Part shown: one piece after another, positions 18,662-27,022 of the stretch
How the letters are laid out: each line of letters begins with the position of its first letter
Position numbering within the stretch: the stretch's first letter is position 1
Assembly: GCA_049585815.1 (NCBI GenBank)
Contig: JBAVAR010000138.1
Coordinates: 3,125 to 67,124 of the forward strand
Direction: 5' to 3'
DNA from: DATLSM01 sp049585815
GTDB taxonomy: Bacteria > Actinomycetota > Thermoleophilia > Solirubrobacterales > 70-9
Length of the DNA stretch: 64,000 nucleotides
The notes under the pieces: generated by a model
Told to the model about the DNA's origin: nothing
The model's input: only the letters and a program-made list of their open reading frames with translations
The model's database searches: none
Translations under genes and position numbers: made by a program

Positions 18662-18944
18662 CGCCAGAACGGTACAGCGGCGCCCCCAAACCGAGCGTTT
18701 ATCGAGCCCTTAGGGCCGCCTGCAACAGTCTGCCAATCCCAGATCCAGCTACAGCTGGCCCTCTGGAAAGGGCGTCTGTGACCCCACTCACACACAAATC
18801 GCACATATGTTCGTACGCTGCTAAAGGAATCGCGTGAGGCTGACGATGCAGAGCAGACCGATAAAACTTTTTGGCTGGGCTCGTCGCCGCCCAATGGCCC
18901 TTGTCGCTTCCCACGGCAGGCGCCCGCGGCACATGAGAGTCCAC
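18662..18944. other. intergenic stretch upstream of tlyA, no confident gene
   Basis: Nothing clearly coding is seen. A 42-codon frame on the plus strand starting at 18847 and a ~50-codon frame on the minus strand behind a GGAGGAG sequence near 18983 are both short and compositionally unconvincing. An AT-richer spot around 18797-18815 (CACATATGTTCG) resembles half of a LexA-type palindrome but is imperfect. A tlyA promoter is expected here but I cannot place it. Confidence 0.3.
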
Positions 18945-19010
18945 CTACCTCCCACGGATCCACATATATAGAGATACATATCTCTCCTCCCTGTAGTAAC
19001 CCCAGAAACG
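18945..19010 (+). repeat. ~66 bp direct repeat, copy 1
   Basis: Aligns with 24873-24939 from CTA[CT]CTCC through CGGATCCAC and AGAGATAC to CCTGT[AG]GTAACCCCAGAAACG, with small gaps, at roughly three quarters identity. AGAGAT-ACAT-ATCTCT inside it forms a perfect hairpin; in copy 2 only AGAG/CTCT is kept. The conserved part is not in a consistent coding frame. The two copies have the same orientation and bracket the accessory block between tlyA and dxs. Confidence 0.65.
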
Positions 19011-19032
19011 CCCCGCCCTAGGCGGGGCGTTT
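19006..19032. terminator. bidirectional intrinsic terminator
   Basis: AAACGCCCCGCC (19006-19017), loop CTA and GGCGGGGCGTTT (19021-19032) form a perfect 12 bp stem. Reading right it runs into GTTTTCTGTTG, reading left into GTTTCTGG, so it can work on both strands. It overlaps the last bases of repeat copy 1. The only visible plus-strand transcript it could end would start in the gap upstream of tlyA, hinting at a small RNA there. Confidence 0.75.
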
Positions 19033-19248
19033 TCTGTTGTAGAGGGCTCTATATAGCCAAATTAGGCTTGTCGAACGTCAGCCGAATGATTGGGCGCCCC
19101 GACTGCGCGCCAGTAATGCGCCAGTCAGCCAAACCTCAGCCAGTTGGAAGCCGTCGGGGCTGACGACTCCGAAGGCGGTGCTTGAATCGCAGGTAGGTCG
19201 GCTGGGCAAGGCGTGCCGCGGCTGGGTCGAGGACGCTGGGACTCACGT

Positions 19249-19254
19249 TATACT
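19249..19254 (+). promoter_or_regulatory. -10 element for a leaderless vapBC transcript
   Basis: TATACT ends 6 nt before the ATG at 19261, so transcription would begin at or next to the start codon. There is no Shine-Dalgarno sequence before this ATG. The -35 region is weak. VapBC complexes usually repress their own promoter, so the operator is expected to overlap this box. Confidence 0.5.
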
Positions 19255-19260
19255 GGCGGT

Positions 19261-19548
19261 ATGACCCACAGGGTCGGTACCAAAGGCCAGGTTGTGATCC
19301 CGAAGGCGATTCGCGATGAGATCGGGATCAAGCCCGGTGATCAGGTGGTCTTCGAGGCCGATGGGACTGAGGTGCGGGTGCGGCGCGTGAGCGATGACCC
19401 GCGGGCGCGGCGAGCGCGAATCGAATCTTTGCGAGGCACCTGGGCGGGGATTCCCCGACTCGGCACCGAGGAGCTGCTCGCCGAGCGGCGCGGGGATCGA
19501 AAGCGCGAGGAGCGCCGCGCCCGAAGGCTGCTTGACGGTCGTCCTTGA
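19261..19548 (+). CDS. AbrB/VapB-type antitoxin
   Basis: 95 residues from ATG 19261. The N-terminal SpoVT/AbrB swapped-hairpin domain is clear (GTKGQVVIPKAIRDEIGIKP, then GDQVVFEADG). The C-terminus is basic and likely disordered until it wraps the toxin (ERRGDRKREERRARRLLDG). An upstream in-frame start at 19213 would add a non-conserved stretch and lies before the -10 box, so it was rejected. It overlaps the PIN-domain gene by 17 nt, giving a compact toxin-antitoxin operon. Confidence 0.85.
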   Translation: MTHRVGTKGQVVIPKAIRDEIGIKPGDQVVFEADGTEVRVRRVSDDPRARRARIESLRGTWAGIPRLGTEELLAERRGDRKREERRARRLLDGRP

Positions 19549-19921
19549 CACCTGGGCCCTGATCGCCCACCTGCGCGATGAGCCAGCGGCCGAGCGGGTG
19601 CGCGAGGCGTGGATCGCGGAGGGCGCGGCGATCTGCTCGTTAAACCTCGGCGAGGCGCTGTATCTGGAAATGCGGGCGCGAAATCTTGAGGGCGGCGGTG
19701 AGACGATCGAGGCAGCCCGCCGAGAGCTGCGCGTCATCGACCCCGACTGGCAGCTGGTCCGCGACGCCGCGGCGATTAAGTCCTTTGCCGGTCTCTCCTA
19801 CGCCGATGCCTTCTGCGTCGCGACCGCGGAGCGCCTCGGCGCTGCGCTGATGAGCGGCGACCCAGAGATCATCGAGCGGATCGGGGAGCGTAGCTGCGAG
19901 GTAATCGACCTGCGACGCTAA
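19532..19921 (+). CDS. VapC-type PIN-domain ribonuclease toxin
   Basis: 129 residues from TTG 19532, preceded by GAAGG at 5 nt. This start opens directly with the first PIN motif (TVVLDTWALIAHL, catalytic Asp). The other acidic residues follow in LNLGEALYLEM and LSYADAFCVATAERLGA and SGDPEI. PIN toxins are Mg-dependent RNases that cut tRNA or rRNA, neutralised by the upstream antitoxin. The upstream frame would extend inside vapB and is not credible. The pair lies in the accessory block and is the only obvious stabilising module there. Confidence 0.85.
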   Translation: MTVVLDTWALIAHLRDEPAAERVREAWIAEGAAICSLNLGEALYLEMRARNLEGGGETIEAARRELRVIDPDWQLVRDAAAIKSFAGLSYADAFCVATAERLGAALMSGDPEIIERIGERSCEVIDLRR

Positions 19922-20239
19922 TAGCTGAAGGTATCGGTGCCAAGGTTGCCGTATCAGTCCGCCATCTCGCGCAGCCAAGCACGATCCTGATTGCAGCGCT
20001 AATCAGCCTCATCCAGAATCTCGTAGAGGTAGTTGATGGCCATGCGCCTAAATCCCGGATTTCCTCGTTCTCTGGGGTGGACCGGCTAGGTTCGGGGCCG
20101 AACTCGGTGAAGTGCTCTGCAACCTAGCCCCACCCTGGCGCATTAAACCGGATCGGGACGTGGGCGAAGCTCTGCCAGTGCTCGCGACCGGCGACTCGCC
20201 TCGGCGCTCCGCAGCTCACCGTCGCCCCGCGGAGACCAC
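19922..20239. other. 318 bp gap between vapC and a secreted-protein gene
   Basis: No intact gene. The minus strand around 20042-19998 reads MAINYLYEILDEAD before a stop, which looks like the end of a decayed coding sequence but is too short to identify. The convergent genes on both sides imply a terminator; GGGGTGGACCGGCTAGGTT and CAACCTAGCCCCACCC (about 20076-20140) are partly complementary and may serve. Confidence 0.35.
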
Positions 20240-21460
20240 TCATTCAGAACCCGTGAACGGCAACGGTGGCGGCGGCCCGCAGTTGAGGGGTTCGCTCGGC
20301 TGTACCTGGACGACGGCTGGCGGTGGTTGGACCGGCTTGTCGCGGGCGAGGTCGAAGATCCGCAGTGATGGCGTGCCGGGTTTGTAATCACCGCCGTAGC
20401 AGTGGATTTCACTTGGCAGCCGAGGGGTTCCTTCAGACTCGACTAAGGCCAGCACCGGCCAGCGAAACGAGAAAGCTTCCAGCGTCCGGGTGGGGGCTTG
20501 AAAACCGACCAAGAGCCTCGAAGCGCCGGATCGATCACCGGCCAGATTTCGGACGGAGAGATATTCGCCCTCCCCTGGGGGGCCTTTGTGAGATTCCTCT
20601 GTGATCAGATGCATATCTGAGGCGAGCGGTGCTTGGTAAAAAGTTCCAAGTTTGGCGATCCGTCTTCCGCCAGAGGAGTAGAGGATGGTCGGGTGCTGGC
20701 CAGCTTTCGATTCCCGCGCTGCGAAGAGCACCAGGCGCCTCGGGGAGGCAAAGCTCAGCTTGCCGTCCGGTAGCGTGAAGTGAGTTTGCACGCGGTCGTT
20801 TCGCAGATTGATAATCGAGACCTGCATCTGCCCCACTGAAAGGTGCGGCACGCCAACCGCGAGCAGCGGACCTTCAGCGGCGAGCATCGGTTCTGGTTCG
20901 CCCGCAACCCAGCGCAGGAGGTGCCAGTGGCCTCCGCTCAAGCTCCTGAAGAGCAGTGGCTGCCAGTAGCGTCCTTGTCTGGATGAGAAGCATTTGCCGG
21001 CCACAATCAGCTCTTCTCTGGCCAGCACATGCGCGCCACCGGGTTCCCAGTTTTCGCATTTCGCAGTTTCGGAGAGCAGTGGGTAGGGAATCGATCTCAG
21101 GGCAGCCGGCGGCAAGTCAACGAGAAATCTGTGATGTTCCGCTTCCGGCCCCTCCTCCCCGCCACCGCCGACGACCACCGTGCCGTTCGAGGATTCGGCT
21201 TCGCGCGTTAGCACCGGCCCAGGAGTATGGATGCGCCGCAAGCTCGCGGCCCCGAACGGCTTGAAGAAGACCGGCCCATCGTCGAACCAGAGTGCTCCGC
21301 TCGAGACGATCGTTACCGCCTGATTGGGTGGTCGGGGCGCCGGAATAGCCAGGCTAGGTTCGGCCGTCGCCAGACTCAGCGCAGCGCAAGCAAGCACGAC
21401 ACAAGCCCAGCTGCATGGGAGCTTCAGCACGCACCTAAATGGAACCGCGAAAAGCGCCAT
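20240..21460 (-). CDS. secreted protein, possible beta-propeller
   Basis: 406 residues, family not recognised. An N-terminal signal peptide is evident (LPCSWACVVLACAALSLATAEPSLAIPAP). The mature part is made of short strand-turn segments with recurring S/GG-x-W and LVGF-like elements (SLSGGHWHLLRWVAGEP), compatible with a six- or seven-bladed propeller. The end is proline-rich (PPPAVVQVQPSEP). One of three secreted proteins in the block between dxs and tlyA; not near any secretion or enzyme gene that would hint at a role. Codon choice looks less GC-biased than the housekeeping genes. Confidence 0.6.
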   Translation of the reverse strand: MALFAVPFRCVLKLPCSWACVVLACAALSLATAEPSLAIPAPRPPNQAVTIVSSGALWFDDGPVFFKPFGAASLRRIHTPGPVLTREAESSNGTVVVGGGGEEGPEAEHHRFLVDLPPAALRSIPYPLLSETAKCENWEPGGAHVLAREELIVAGKCFSSRQGRYWQPLLFRSLSGGHWHLLRWVAGEPEPMLAAEGPLLAVGVPHLSVGQMQVSIINLRNDRVQTHFTLPDGKLSFASPRRLVLFAARESKAGQHPTILYSSGGRRIAKLGTFYQAPLASDMHLITEESHKGPPGEGEYLSVRNLAGDRSGASRLLVGFQAPTRTLEAFSFRWPVLALVESEGTPRLPSEIHCYGGDYKPGTPSLRIFDLARDKPVQPPPAVVQVQPSEPLNCGPPPPLPFTGSE

Positions 21461-21629
21461 CCCAGCAGTGTCTCAAGATGCTCAGGCCGGTGAATTGGCA
21501 AGGTATCCCCCCTGCCCCATCCACCGGTTTGGAATTGGGGTGGGGAGGGAAATCCGCGACGTGCTCGGAAAATGACCGGATCGTCTAGGCTCCGCACGGC
21601 AAACGGTCTACCGGACAGCCGAATAAAGG

Positions 21630-22448
21630 ATGGTCAATGTGCCCCGGATGATGCTTAAAGTACGTTGGGCCTTGGTGGGTAATGTGGCGATCTTCATTGC
21701 TGTGTTCGCCGCCATCGCGCAGTCGTCCGTCGCAGTGGCTCGCACACCGACCAAAATCAATCCACCGACAAAATTCATAGTAGCCTTTTTCCTCAAAGGT
21801 ACCTACAGCTATGATTACGCGGATGTCGATAACGGACACGTAACCGAAGAACATCGGACGATGACCTTCGAAGGCCAACCAAACGTGGCCCGATATACGG
21901 TGTATCTAAACTCCAAAGGAAAACCTTTCCTGAGCACAACCGAGGCCTTGGCAGATCCCAGCCCGGCCATGGTTGGGTCATGGAGCGTAAAGGCCTCCCA
22001 GACAGAAGAGGCGCCCTGCGCTGCGAGCGGCGATCTGCGAGATGAATCAACCGGCCGAGCACTTACCGCGGACTTCGGCATTCACGACTACGATATGAAG
22101 ATTCAGGGTGCCGGGGATGACAGCTTCGTTTATACAGGCACGAAGACGGGCTCCGAACCCTGTGATGTACCAGATCCATGGGCGGCTTGGGTGGTCGGGA
22201 ACAGCCACCTCAACAATGGGGCCGAAGCATTCAATGCCGTTCTCACTGTCCCCCAAGCGAAGCTTCGAGCGGCCAACCGCGGTCAGTCACAGACGTTCAA
22301 TGTGGCCTTGCTCCCAGTCGACGGGCTTCCATCAACTGATTGCGGTTCCGAACCGGCGCTTGGAATCAGCTGCAAGCAGTCCTTCAATTGGTCAGGAACA
22401 GTGGTAATTACCGGCATGAAGAAGAAGCATCACCATCATCATCGCTGA
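21630..22448 (+). CDS. secreted protein of unknown family with C-terminal His tract
   Basis: 272 residues with a signal peptide (ALVGNVAIFIAVFAAIAQSSVAVA) and a Thr/Ser/Asp-rich beta-type exported domain with four or more cysteines that could form disulphides. The last residues are MKKKHHHHHR, a natural run of five histidines after three lysines that could bind divalent metal. Base composition is clearly lower in GC than the flanking core genes, suggesting acquisition. No homologous family is recognised. It is divergent from the propeller-like gene with a 169 nt gap for promoters. Confidence 0.6.
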   Translation: MVNVPRMMLKVRWALVGNVAIFIAVFAAIAQSSVAVARTPTKINPPTKFIVAFFLKGTYSYDYADVDNGHVTEEHRTMTFEGQPNVARYTVYLNSKGKPFLSTTEALADPSPAMVGSWSVKASQTEEAPCAASGDLRDESTGRALTADFGIHDYDMKIQGAGDDSFVYTGTKTGSEPCDVPDPWAAWVVGNSHLNNGAEAFNAVLTVPQAKLRAANRGQSQTFNVALLPVDGLPSTDCGSEPALGISCKQSFNWSGTVVITGMKKKHHHHHR

Positions 22449-22641
22449 GACCGATCGCAATACCTTTCTAGACTCCGCGCAACCCAACCTCCCCTCCCCC
22501 ACATTCCACATTCCCCAGGCGGTTACCTCCGTCCCTGCCATGAGGTGGGAGGATCTGGTGGGTTGGTGGAATCAGCCTAGGGACCGCGCTCGGCCCGAAA
22601 ATGAGGTCCAAGCGCTCGCCTTACTTCACCGCCAGTAATCC

Positions 22642-24648
22642 TTACTTGAACAGCCTTACCGTCCTATTCTGAGTCCTGGAGGCACCGCCGGTTGGAGTGA
22701 ATTTAACGGCAACTTTGACGGTGGCCGCGCCATTCTTCTTCAGTGAAGACTTGGTCTTACCGACCAACACAATCGAGAGGCTGACGTCGCCTTTTTGAGA
22801 AGCGATGCCCTTCGTCGTCTTCACATTGTGCCCGGTTAGGATCAGCTTGCCCTGACCCGGGACGGTCACCGATTGTGTGGCGGTACCTTGCTTTGAGTCG
22901 GTCTTCAACTTGCCGAATTTGAAGACATTTGAGGGTGGCTGAACCCCGGTGCCGCTCAGGGACGCCGTGAGCGCTTCAGGGGCAGTGCCGAGGCGCAGTG
23001 TCGCAGTCCTCGCTCCAGCTCCATTTGGGGCAAAACGTGCGCCGAGCTCGCATGCTCCACCAGGGGCAAGCTCTGCCGCCGTGCAGGTATCGGTTGAGAG
23101 TCTGAACTGATCGGAGTTTGCCCCGGTGATGCTGGCGGCGCCCAGGACGGCCGGAGTCTTGCCCTCGTTGGTGAGTGTGAAGATCTGGGCACGGCCAACG
23201 CTGTTCTTGATCTGAGAGCCGAAATCGTGCCCACTCGGACTGAGGGTCAGCCTGGGAGCAACCCCGAGGCCGTTGAGTTCAACCTGAACCACCCCTTCTT
23301 CACCACCAACGAAGGCAAGCTTGGCGCTCTTGGGTCCCGGGCTTTCTGGCTGAAAGCGCAGCAGCGCGGTGCAGCTTCCGTCCGGTTCCAGTCGAGCGGT
23401 GGTGCAGTTCTCTTCGAGCAGCTGAAAGCTCCCTGCGTCTCCGCCGGAGATCAAGGCAATGAAGAAGCCACCCGGGAGATCGCCGCTGTTTGTCAACGTG
23501 ATCGTCCGGGTGACGCCGCCGCCGAGCGCCGTTTCTCCGAAGCTGACTGGATTGGGGGAGCCATTGAGAACAGCCTGCCCGCCGGTTCCGCTGACTTCTG
23601 CGGCGAATGTGGCCCCGTTGTTGGCGCGCGCTCGGACTTGTGCGACGTGGAAGCCAGGTTGATTGGGATTGAATTGGACCTGGATCGAGCATGTTTCTTT
23701 GGGTGCAATCGTCGAGCCGTAGCAATCGCTGCTGCCGATGTTGAAGTCATTCGATTCGCTGCCGGCGATTTCAAGGGAAACCTGTACTGGGCCTTCCCCG
23801 CTGTTGCGCAGCTGCATCGTCGTCTGCGCGCCTCCTTCCTTGACTGATTGCAACCCGAATTCATAGCTTTCAGGTTCGAAGCTGAGCACCGGCGGGGCCG
23901 CCACGCCAAAGAGTTCGATGATCTGTTCAGCGGGGGTACCTTCGGAGCGAACGTGAAGAAAGGCCCGCTCTTCCCCTTCGCTGCCGGGGGAAAAGCGAAT
24001 CGAGATCTTGCAGCTATTCCCAGGGCTAAGGGAAGGGCCGCAATCGCTGCCATTGGTATTGAAAGCGCTGGAGCCGGCCCCTTCGATGTTGACACCGTAG
24101 ATCGCGACCTCGGCTTCGCTTTCGTTGGCCACGGTCACCTCTCGTTCAGAGCTATTGTCAACCGTTGTCGCTGGGAACTTCAGCGGAGATGGAGAGACGG
24201 TCAGCGCTTGGACCAAGCCGCGACCACTGAGGGCAGCGCTCGCCGGGCTGTTTTCGGCGCTGCTAGCGATCGCGAGCTCCGCTTCGCGCAGGCCGCTTTC
24301 GCTCGGAGTAAAGGTGACAAAGAGCCCGCAGCTTTCCTCTGGCGATAGGGTCGCCGCGGTGCAGCCATCGTTTTCGAGGGCGAAATCATTTGAGTCGGGC
24401 CCCGTCACCGAGACCCCTTCGACGGTGATCGATTCGGGGCCATGGTTGGTGAGAACGAACTGCTGGCGGGTGTCGCTCTTGCCAACAATGACGCTGGGGA
24501 ACGTCTGCGGAGAGGGGCTTAGGCTCGCGCTCGCTTCGGCGGCCTGACTGGTGGCTGGGAGACCAAGCATAGCCACACCGAATGCGAGGATTGGGCCGAG
24601 GACGGAAATGGCTCGACGGGGCCTGGGAGTTTGCCGGCTTGTACTCAT
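22642..24648 (-). CDS. secreted choice-of-anchor D (ASH-repeat) protein
   Basis: Start taken at ATG 24648 because it is followed at once by a Tat/Sec-like signal (RQTPRPRRAISVLGPILAFG); upstream codons are not signal-like. 668 residues: about five tandem Ig-like repeats of ~95 residues, each with a conserved FG..VVG-type strand, C..-L.P...C and F.P...G.R.A.L patterns. These are ASPM/SPD-2/Hydin-type domains typical of bacterial surface proteins. The last ~90 residues form a separate basic beta domain. Likely cell-wall associated; no sortase or SLH anchor is seen. It is the first gene after repeat copy 2. Confidence 0.78.
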   Translation of the reverse strand: MSTSRQTPRPRRAISVLGPILAFGVAMLGLPATSQAAEASASLSPSPQTFPSVIVGKSDTRQQFVLTNHGPESITVEGVSVTGPDSNDFALENDGCTAATLSPEESCGLFVTFTPSESGLREAELAIASSAENSPASAALSGRGLVQALTVSPSPLKFPATTVDNSSEREVTVANESEAEVAIYGVNIEGAGSSAFNTNGSDCGPSLSPGNSCKISIRFSPGSEGEERAFLHVRSEGTPAEQIIELFGVAAPPVLSFEPESYEFGLQSVKEGGAQTTMQLRNSGEGPVQVSLEIAGSESNDFNIGSSDCYGSTIAPKETCSIQVQFNPNQPGFHVAQVRARANNGATFAAEVSGTGGQAVLNGSPNPVSFGETALGGGVTRTITLTNSGDLPGGFFIALISGGDAGSFQLLEENCTTARLEPDGSCTALLRFQPESPGPKSAKLAFVGGEEGVVQVELNGLGVAPRLTLSPSGHDFGSQIKNSVGRAQIFTLTNEGKTPAVLGAASITGANSDQFRLSTDTCTAAELAPGGACELGARFAPNGAGARTATLRLGTAPEALTASLSGTGVQPPSNVFKFGKLKTDSKQGTATQSVTVPGQGKLILTGHNVKTTKGIASQKGDVSLSIVLVGKTKSSLKKNGAATVKVAVKFTPTGGASRTQNRTVRLFK

Positions 24649-24822
24649 TGCCTGCCATCGACACCTGAGGGTGCCCAACTTGAGGGAAAACAGATCCTCC
24701 TGTGGCTGCTCGGCCCCCGAACCGAAACAGGGAATACCCCACTTCGACCCCTCCCACGCCGTGGTGATCGATCCGGGAGGCATCTCCCCTCGCCCGGTCA
24801 GGGTTTCTGCTGTCCGCGAGAA

Positions 24823-24856
24823 GTAGCCTCCGCGGGACCCGACCCGCGGAGGCTAC
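24823..24856. terminator. perfect 14 bp hairpin downstream of dxs
   Basis: GTAGCCTCCGCGGG at 24823-24836 pairs with CCCGCGGAGGCTAC at 24843-24856 around a 6 nt loop. It lies about 140 nt past the dxs stop on the minus strand, just inside repeat copy 2. No strong U-tract follows on either side, which is common for actinobacterial terminators. It would insulate the accessory gene from dxs readthrough. Confidence 0.6.
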
Positions 24857-24872
24857 AATCGCAATGGATCCG

Positions 24873-24939
24873 CTATCTCCATCGGATCCACCCCAAATAC
24901 AGAGATACGGCTCTTCTCCCTGTGGTAACCCCAGAAACG
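24873..24939 (+). repeat. ~66 bp direct repeat, copy 2
   Basis: Same orientation and same core blocks as copy 1 at 18945-19010. Here the copy is not followed by the GC hairpin terminator that abuts copy 1. It lies between the dxs stop and the 14 bp hairpin, marking the dxs-side edge of the accessory block. Confidence 0.65.
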
Positions 24940-24994
24940 ATTATTACCGAAGAGCCGCCGGGAACACTATGCGATTGAGCGCTTTGATGCAAGC

Positions 24995-27022
24995 TCAACC
25001 GAGAACAGGCTCGGGCGAGTGGAGGGCCACCAGCACCCGTTCCGCCACCTTCTCCCCCGTCAACCCCGCCTCAGCCCTGAGCAGGGAGGGCTTGCCGTGG
25101 GTAACGTAGCGGTCGGGGAGGCCAATGCGAAGGATTCGCGCACGCTCGCCCAGGCGGTCGGTGAAGGCCTCCTCAAGGTGCTCGAGGATCGCCGAACCAA
25201 AACCCCCGGGCAGCACATTCTCCTCGATCGTCACCACCAAATCATGCTCGAGCGAAAGCCGCTCCGCCAACTCGGCATCGATGGGCTTCGCGAAGCGGGC
25301 GTCGGCTATCGTCGGCTGGAGCCCGTGTCCGGTGAGGATTCGTGCCGCCTCCAAGGCGACGGCAACCCCATATCCGTACCCGAGCAGCGCCACCCGCTCC
25401 CCGCTCGCCAGCAGCTCACCGCTCCCGATCGGAATCTTTCGCGGCTCCGACGGAGCGAGCGCCCCCTCCCCTGCGCCACGGGGATAGCGCAGGGCAACCG
25501 GTCCGGTGTGGTTTAGCGCCGTGTGCAGCATGTGGACCAGCATCGCCTCATCACGCGGGGCCATCAGGACCACATTGGGAATAGGTCGGAAGTAGGAGAT
25601 GTCGAATGCACCGTGGTGGGTTGGACCGTCATCGCCGACCAGCCCCGCCCGATCCATCGCAAAGGTGACGTCCAGGTCCTGCAGACATACGTCATGGATG
25701 ATCTGGTCGTAGGCGCGCTGGAGGAAGGTTGAGTAGATCGCGCAGACCGGCTTTGCCCCCTGCAAGGCCAGCCCGCAGGCAAGCAGCACCGCGTTCTGCT
25801 CTGCGATCCCGACGTCGTAATACTGGCCTGGGACCTGATCGGCGAGCTTCTGCAGGCCGGTCCCCCCCGCCATTGCCGCAGTGATCCCGATCACCCTCCG
25901 ATCGCGCCGGGCCTCGGCGACCATCGCCTCGGCGAACACCTCCGTGTACTGGGGCGGAGCGCTCGGAGGCGGCGGCTTCTCCAAGCGCTCCGGCGCGATC
26001 GAGTCCGGCGAGTCGGACTCCTTCACCGGAACCGGCTTGGCCGGCGAACCGTTGATGATCGAATTTGGCTTGGCCGCGTGCCAGCGCTCCATGCCTTCCA
26101 GGCCGCCCTCCTCGGCCGGCGCGAAACCCTTGCCCTTCACCGTGTGGATGTGGACAACTACCGGACGGTCGGCTTCAAATGCCTCGCGCAGAGCCGCACG
26201 CAGGGCGCCGACGTCGTGGCCGTCGATCACCCCCATGTAGGCGAGGTCGAGCTCCTCGAAGAGGAGGCCCGGCGCCCAGTAGGCCTTGATCGCCGACTTG
26301 ATCTCCGGACCGAGGCGCTCAATCCGCCGGCCGAGGCCGAGCGGCAGTTTGGTCAGCCGCTCCTCGACGCCCTCTCGTGCGTGGTAGAGGCGCGGATTGA
26401 GGCGCACCCGGGTGAAATAGCGCGAAAGCGCCCCAACATTGGGGGAGATCGACATTCCGTTGTCGTTGAGCACGATCACGATCGGTGTCTGCAGGCCGCC
26501 GGCCGCGTGCAGTCCCTCATAGGCGACGCCGCCGGTCAGCGCCCCATCGCCAATCACGGCTGCCACCCGTCCATCCTCGCCAATCCCCTTGCGCATCGCC
26601 TCCTTGAGTCCGACCGCGTATCCGATCGAGGTCGAGGCGTGGCCAGCTCCCATGATGTCGTGCTCTGACTCGGAGATCGAGCAGAAGGGGGCGAGACCCC
26701 CGTACTGGCGGATCGTCGGCAGCTCATCACGGCGACCGGTGAGGATCTTGTGCGGGTATGCCTGGTGGCCCACGTCCCAGAGGACCTTGTCCCGGGGAGA
26801 GTCGAGCAGACTATGAAGGGCGACCGCCAGCTCGCAGGTCCCGAGGTTGGCACCGAAGTGGCCGCCGATCTCACCGATCGTGTCGATGATGTAGGTACGC
26901 ATCTCCTGCGCGACCTGCTGGAGCTGCTCGTCGTCTAGGTCATGGAGATCGGCGGGCCCGCCGATTCTCCAGAGCACTGAGTCGGAGTGCTCGTGCGGCG
27001 GCTTGTCTGGGGTATCTGTCAT
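24995..27022 (-). CDS. dxs: 1-deoxy-D-xylulose-5-phosphate synthase
   Basis: 675 residues; condenses pyruvate and glyceraldehyde 3-phosphate in the first step of the MEP isoprenoid pathway. Visible blocks: GGHFGANLGTCELAVALH, VLWDVGHQAYPHKILTGR, the thiamine diphosphate/Mg motif GDGALTGGVAYEGL with the NDN that follows, and the transketolase pyrimidine-binding and C-terminal domains (DRAGLVGDDGPTHHGAFD). It overlaps ispA by 4 nt. The accessory block begins about 50 nt after its stop. Confidence 0.97.
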   Translation of the reverse strand: MTDTPDKPPHEHSDSVLWRIGGPADLHDLDDEQLQQVAQEMRTYIIDTIGEIGGHFGANLGTCELAVALHSLLDSPRDKVLWDVGHQAYPHKILTGRRDELPTIRQYGGLAPFCSISESEHDIMGAGHASTSIGYAVGLKEAMRKGIGEDGRVAAVIGDGALTGGVAYEGLHAAGGLQTPIVIVLNDNGMSISPNVGALSRYFTRVRLNPRLYHAREGVEERLTKLPLGLGRRIERLGPEIKSAIKAYWAPGLLFEELDLAYMGVIDGHDVGALRAALREAFEADRPVVVHIHTVKGKGFAPAEEGGLEGMERWHAAKPNSIINGSPAKPVPVKESDSPDSIAPERLEKPPPPSAPPQYTEVFAEAMVAEARRDRRVIGITAAMAGGTGLQKLADQVPGQYYDVGIAEQNAVLLACGLALQGAKPVCAIYSTFLQRAYDQIIHDVCLQDLDVTFAMDRAGLVGDDGPTHHGAFDISYFRPIPNVVLMAPRDEAMLVHMLHTALNHTGPVALRYPRGAGEGALAPSEPRKIPIGSGELLASGERVALLGYGYGVAVALEAARILTGHGLQPTIADARFAKPIDAELAERLSLEHDLVVTIEENVLPGGFGSAILEHLEEAFTDRLGERARILRIGLPDRYVTHGKPSLLRAEAGLTGEKVAERVLVALHSPEPVLG

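Noticed and set aside
18797..18815. LexA/SOS-box-like sequence around CACATATGTTCG
   Set aside because: One half-site matches GTTC but the other is imperfect, and no SOS gene starts nearby in a suitable position.
18658..18963. 101-codon minus-strand frame upstream of tlyA
   Set aside because: Ends over the tlyA start, has no ribosome-binding site and no protein-like composition.
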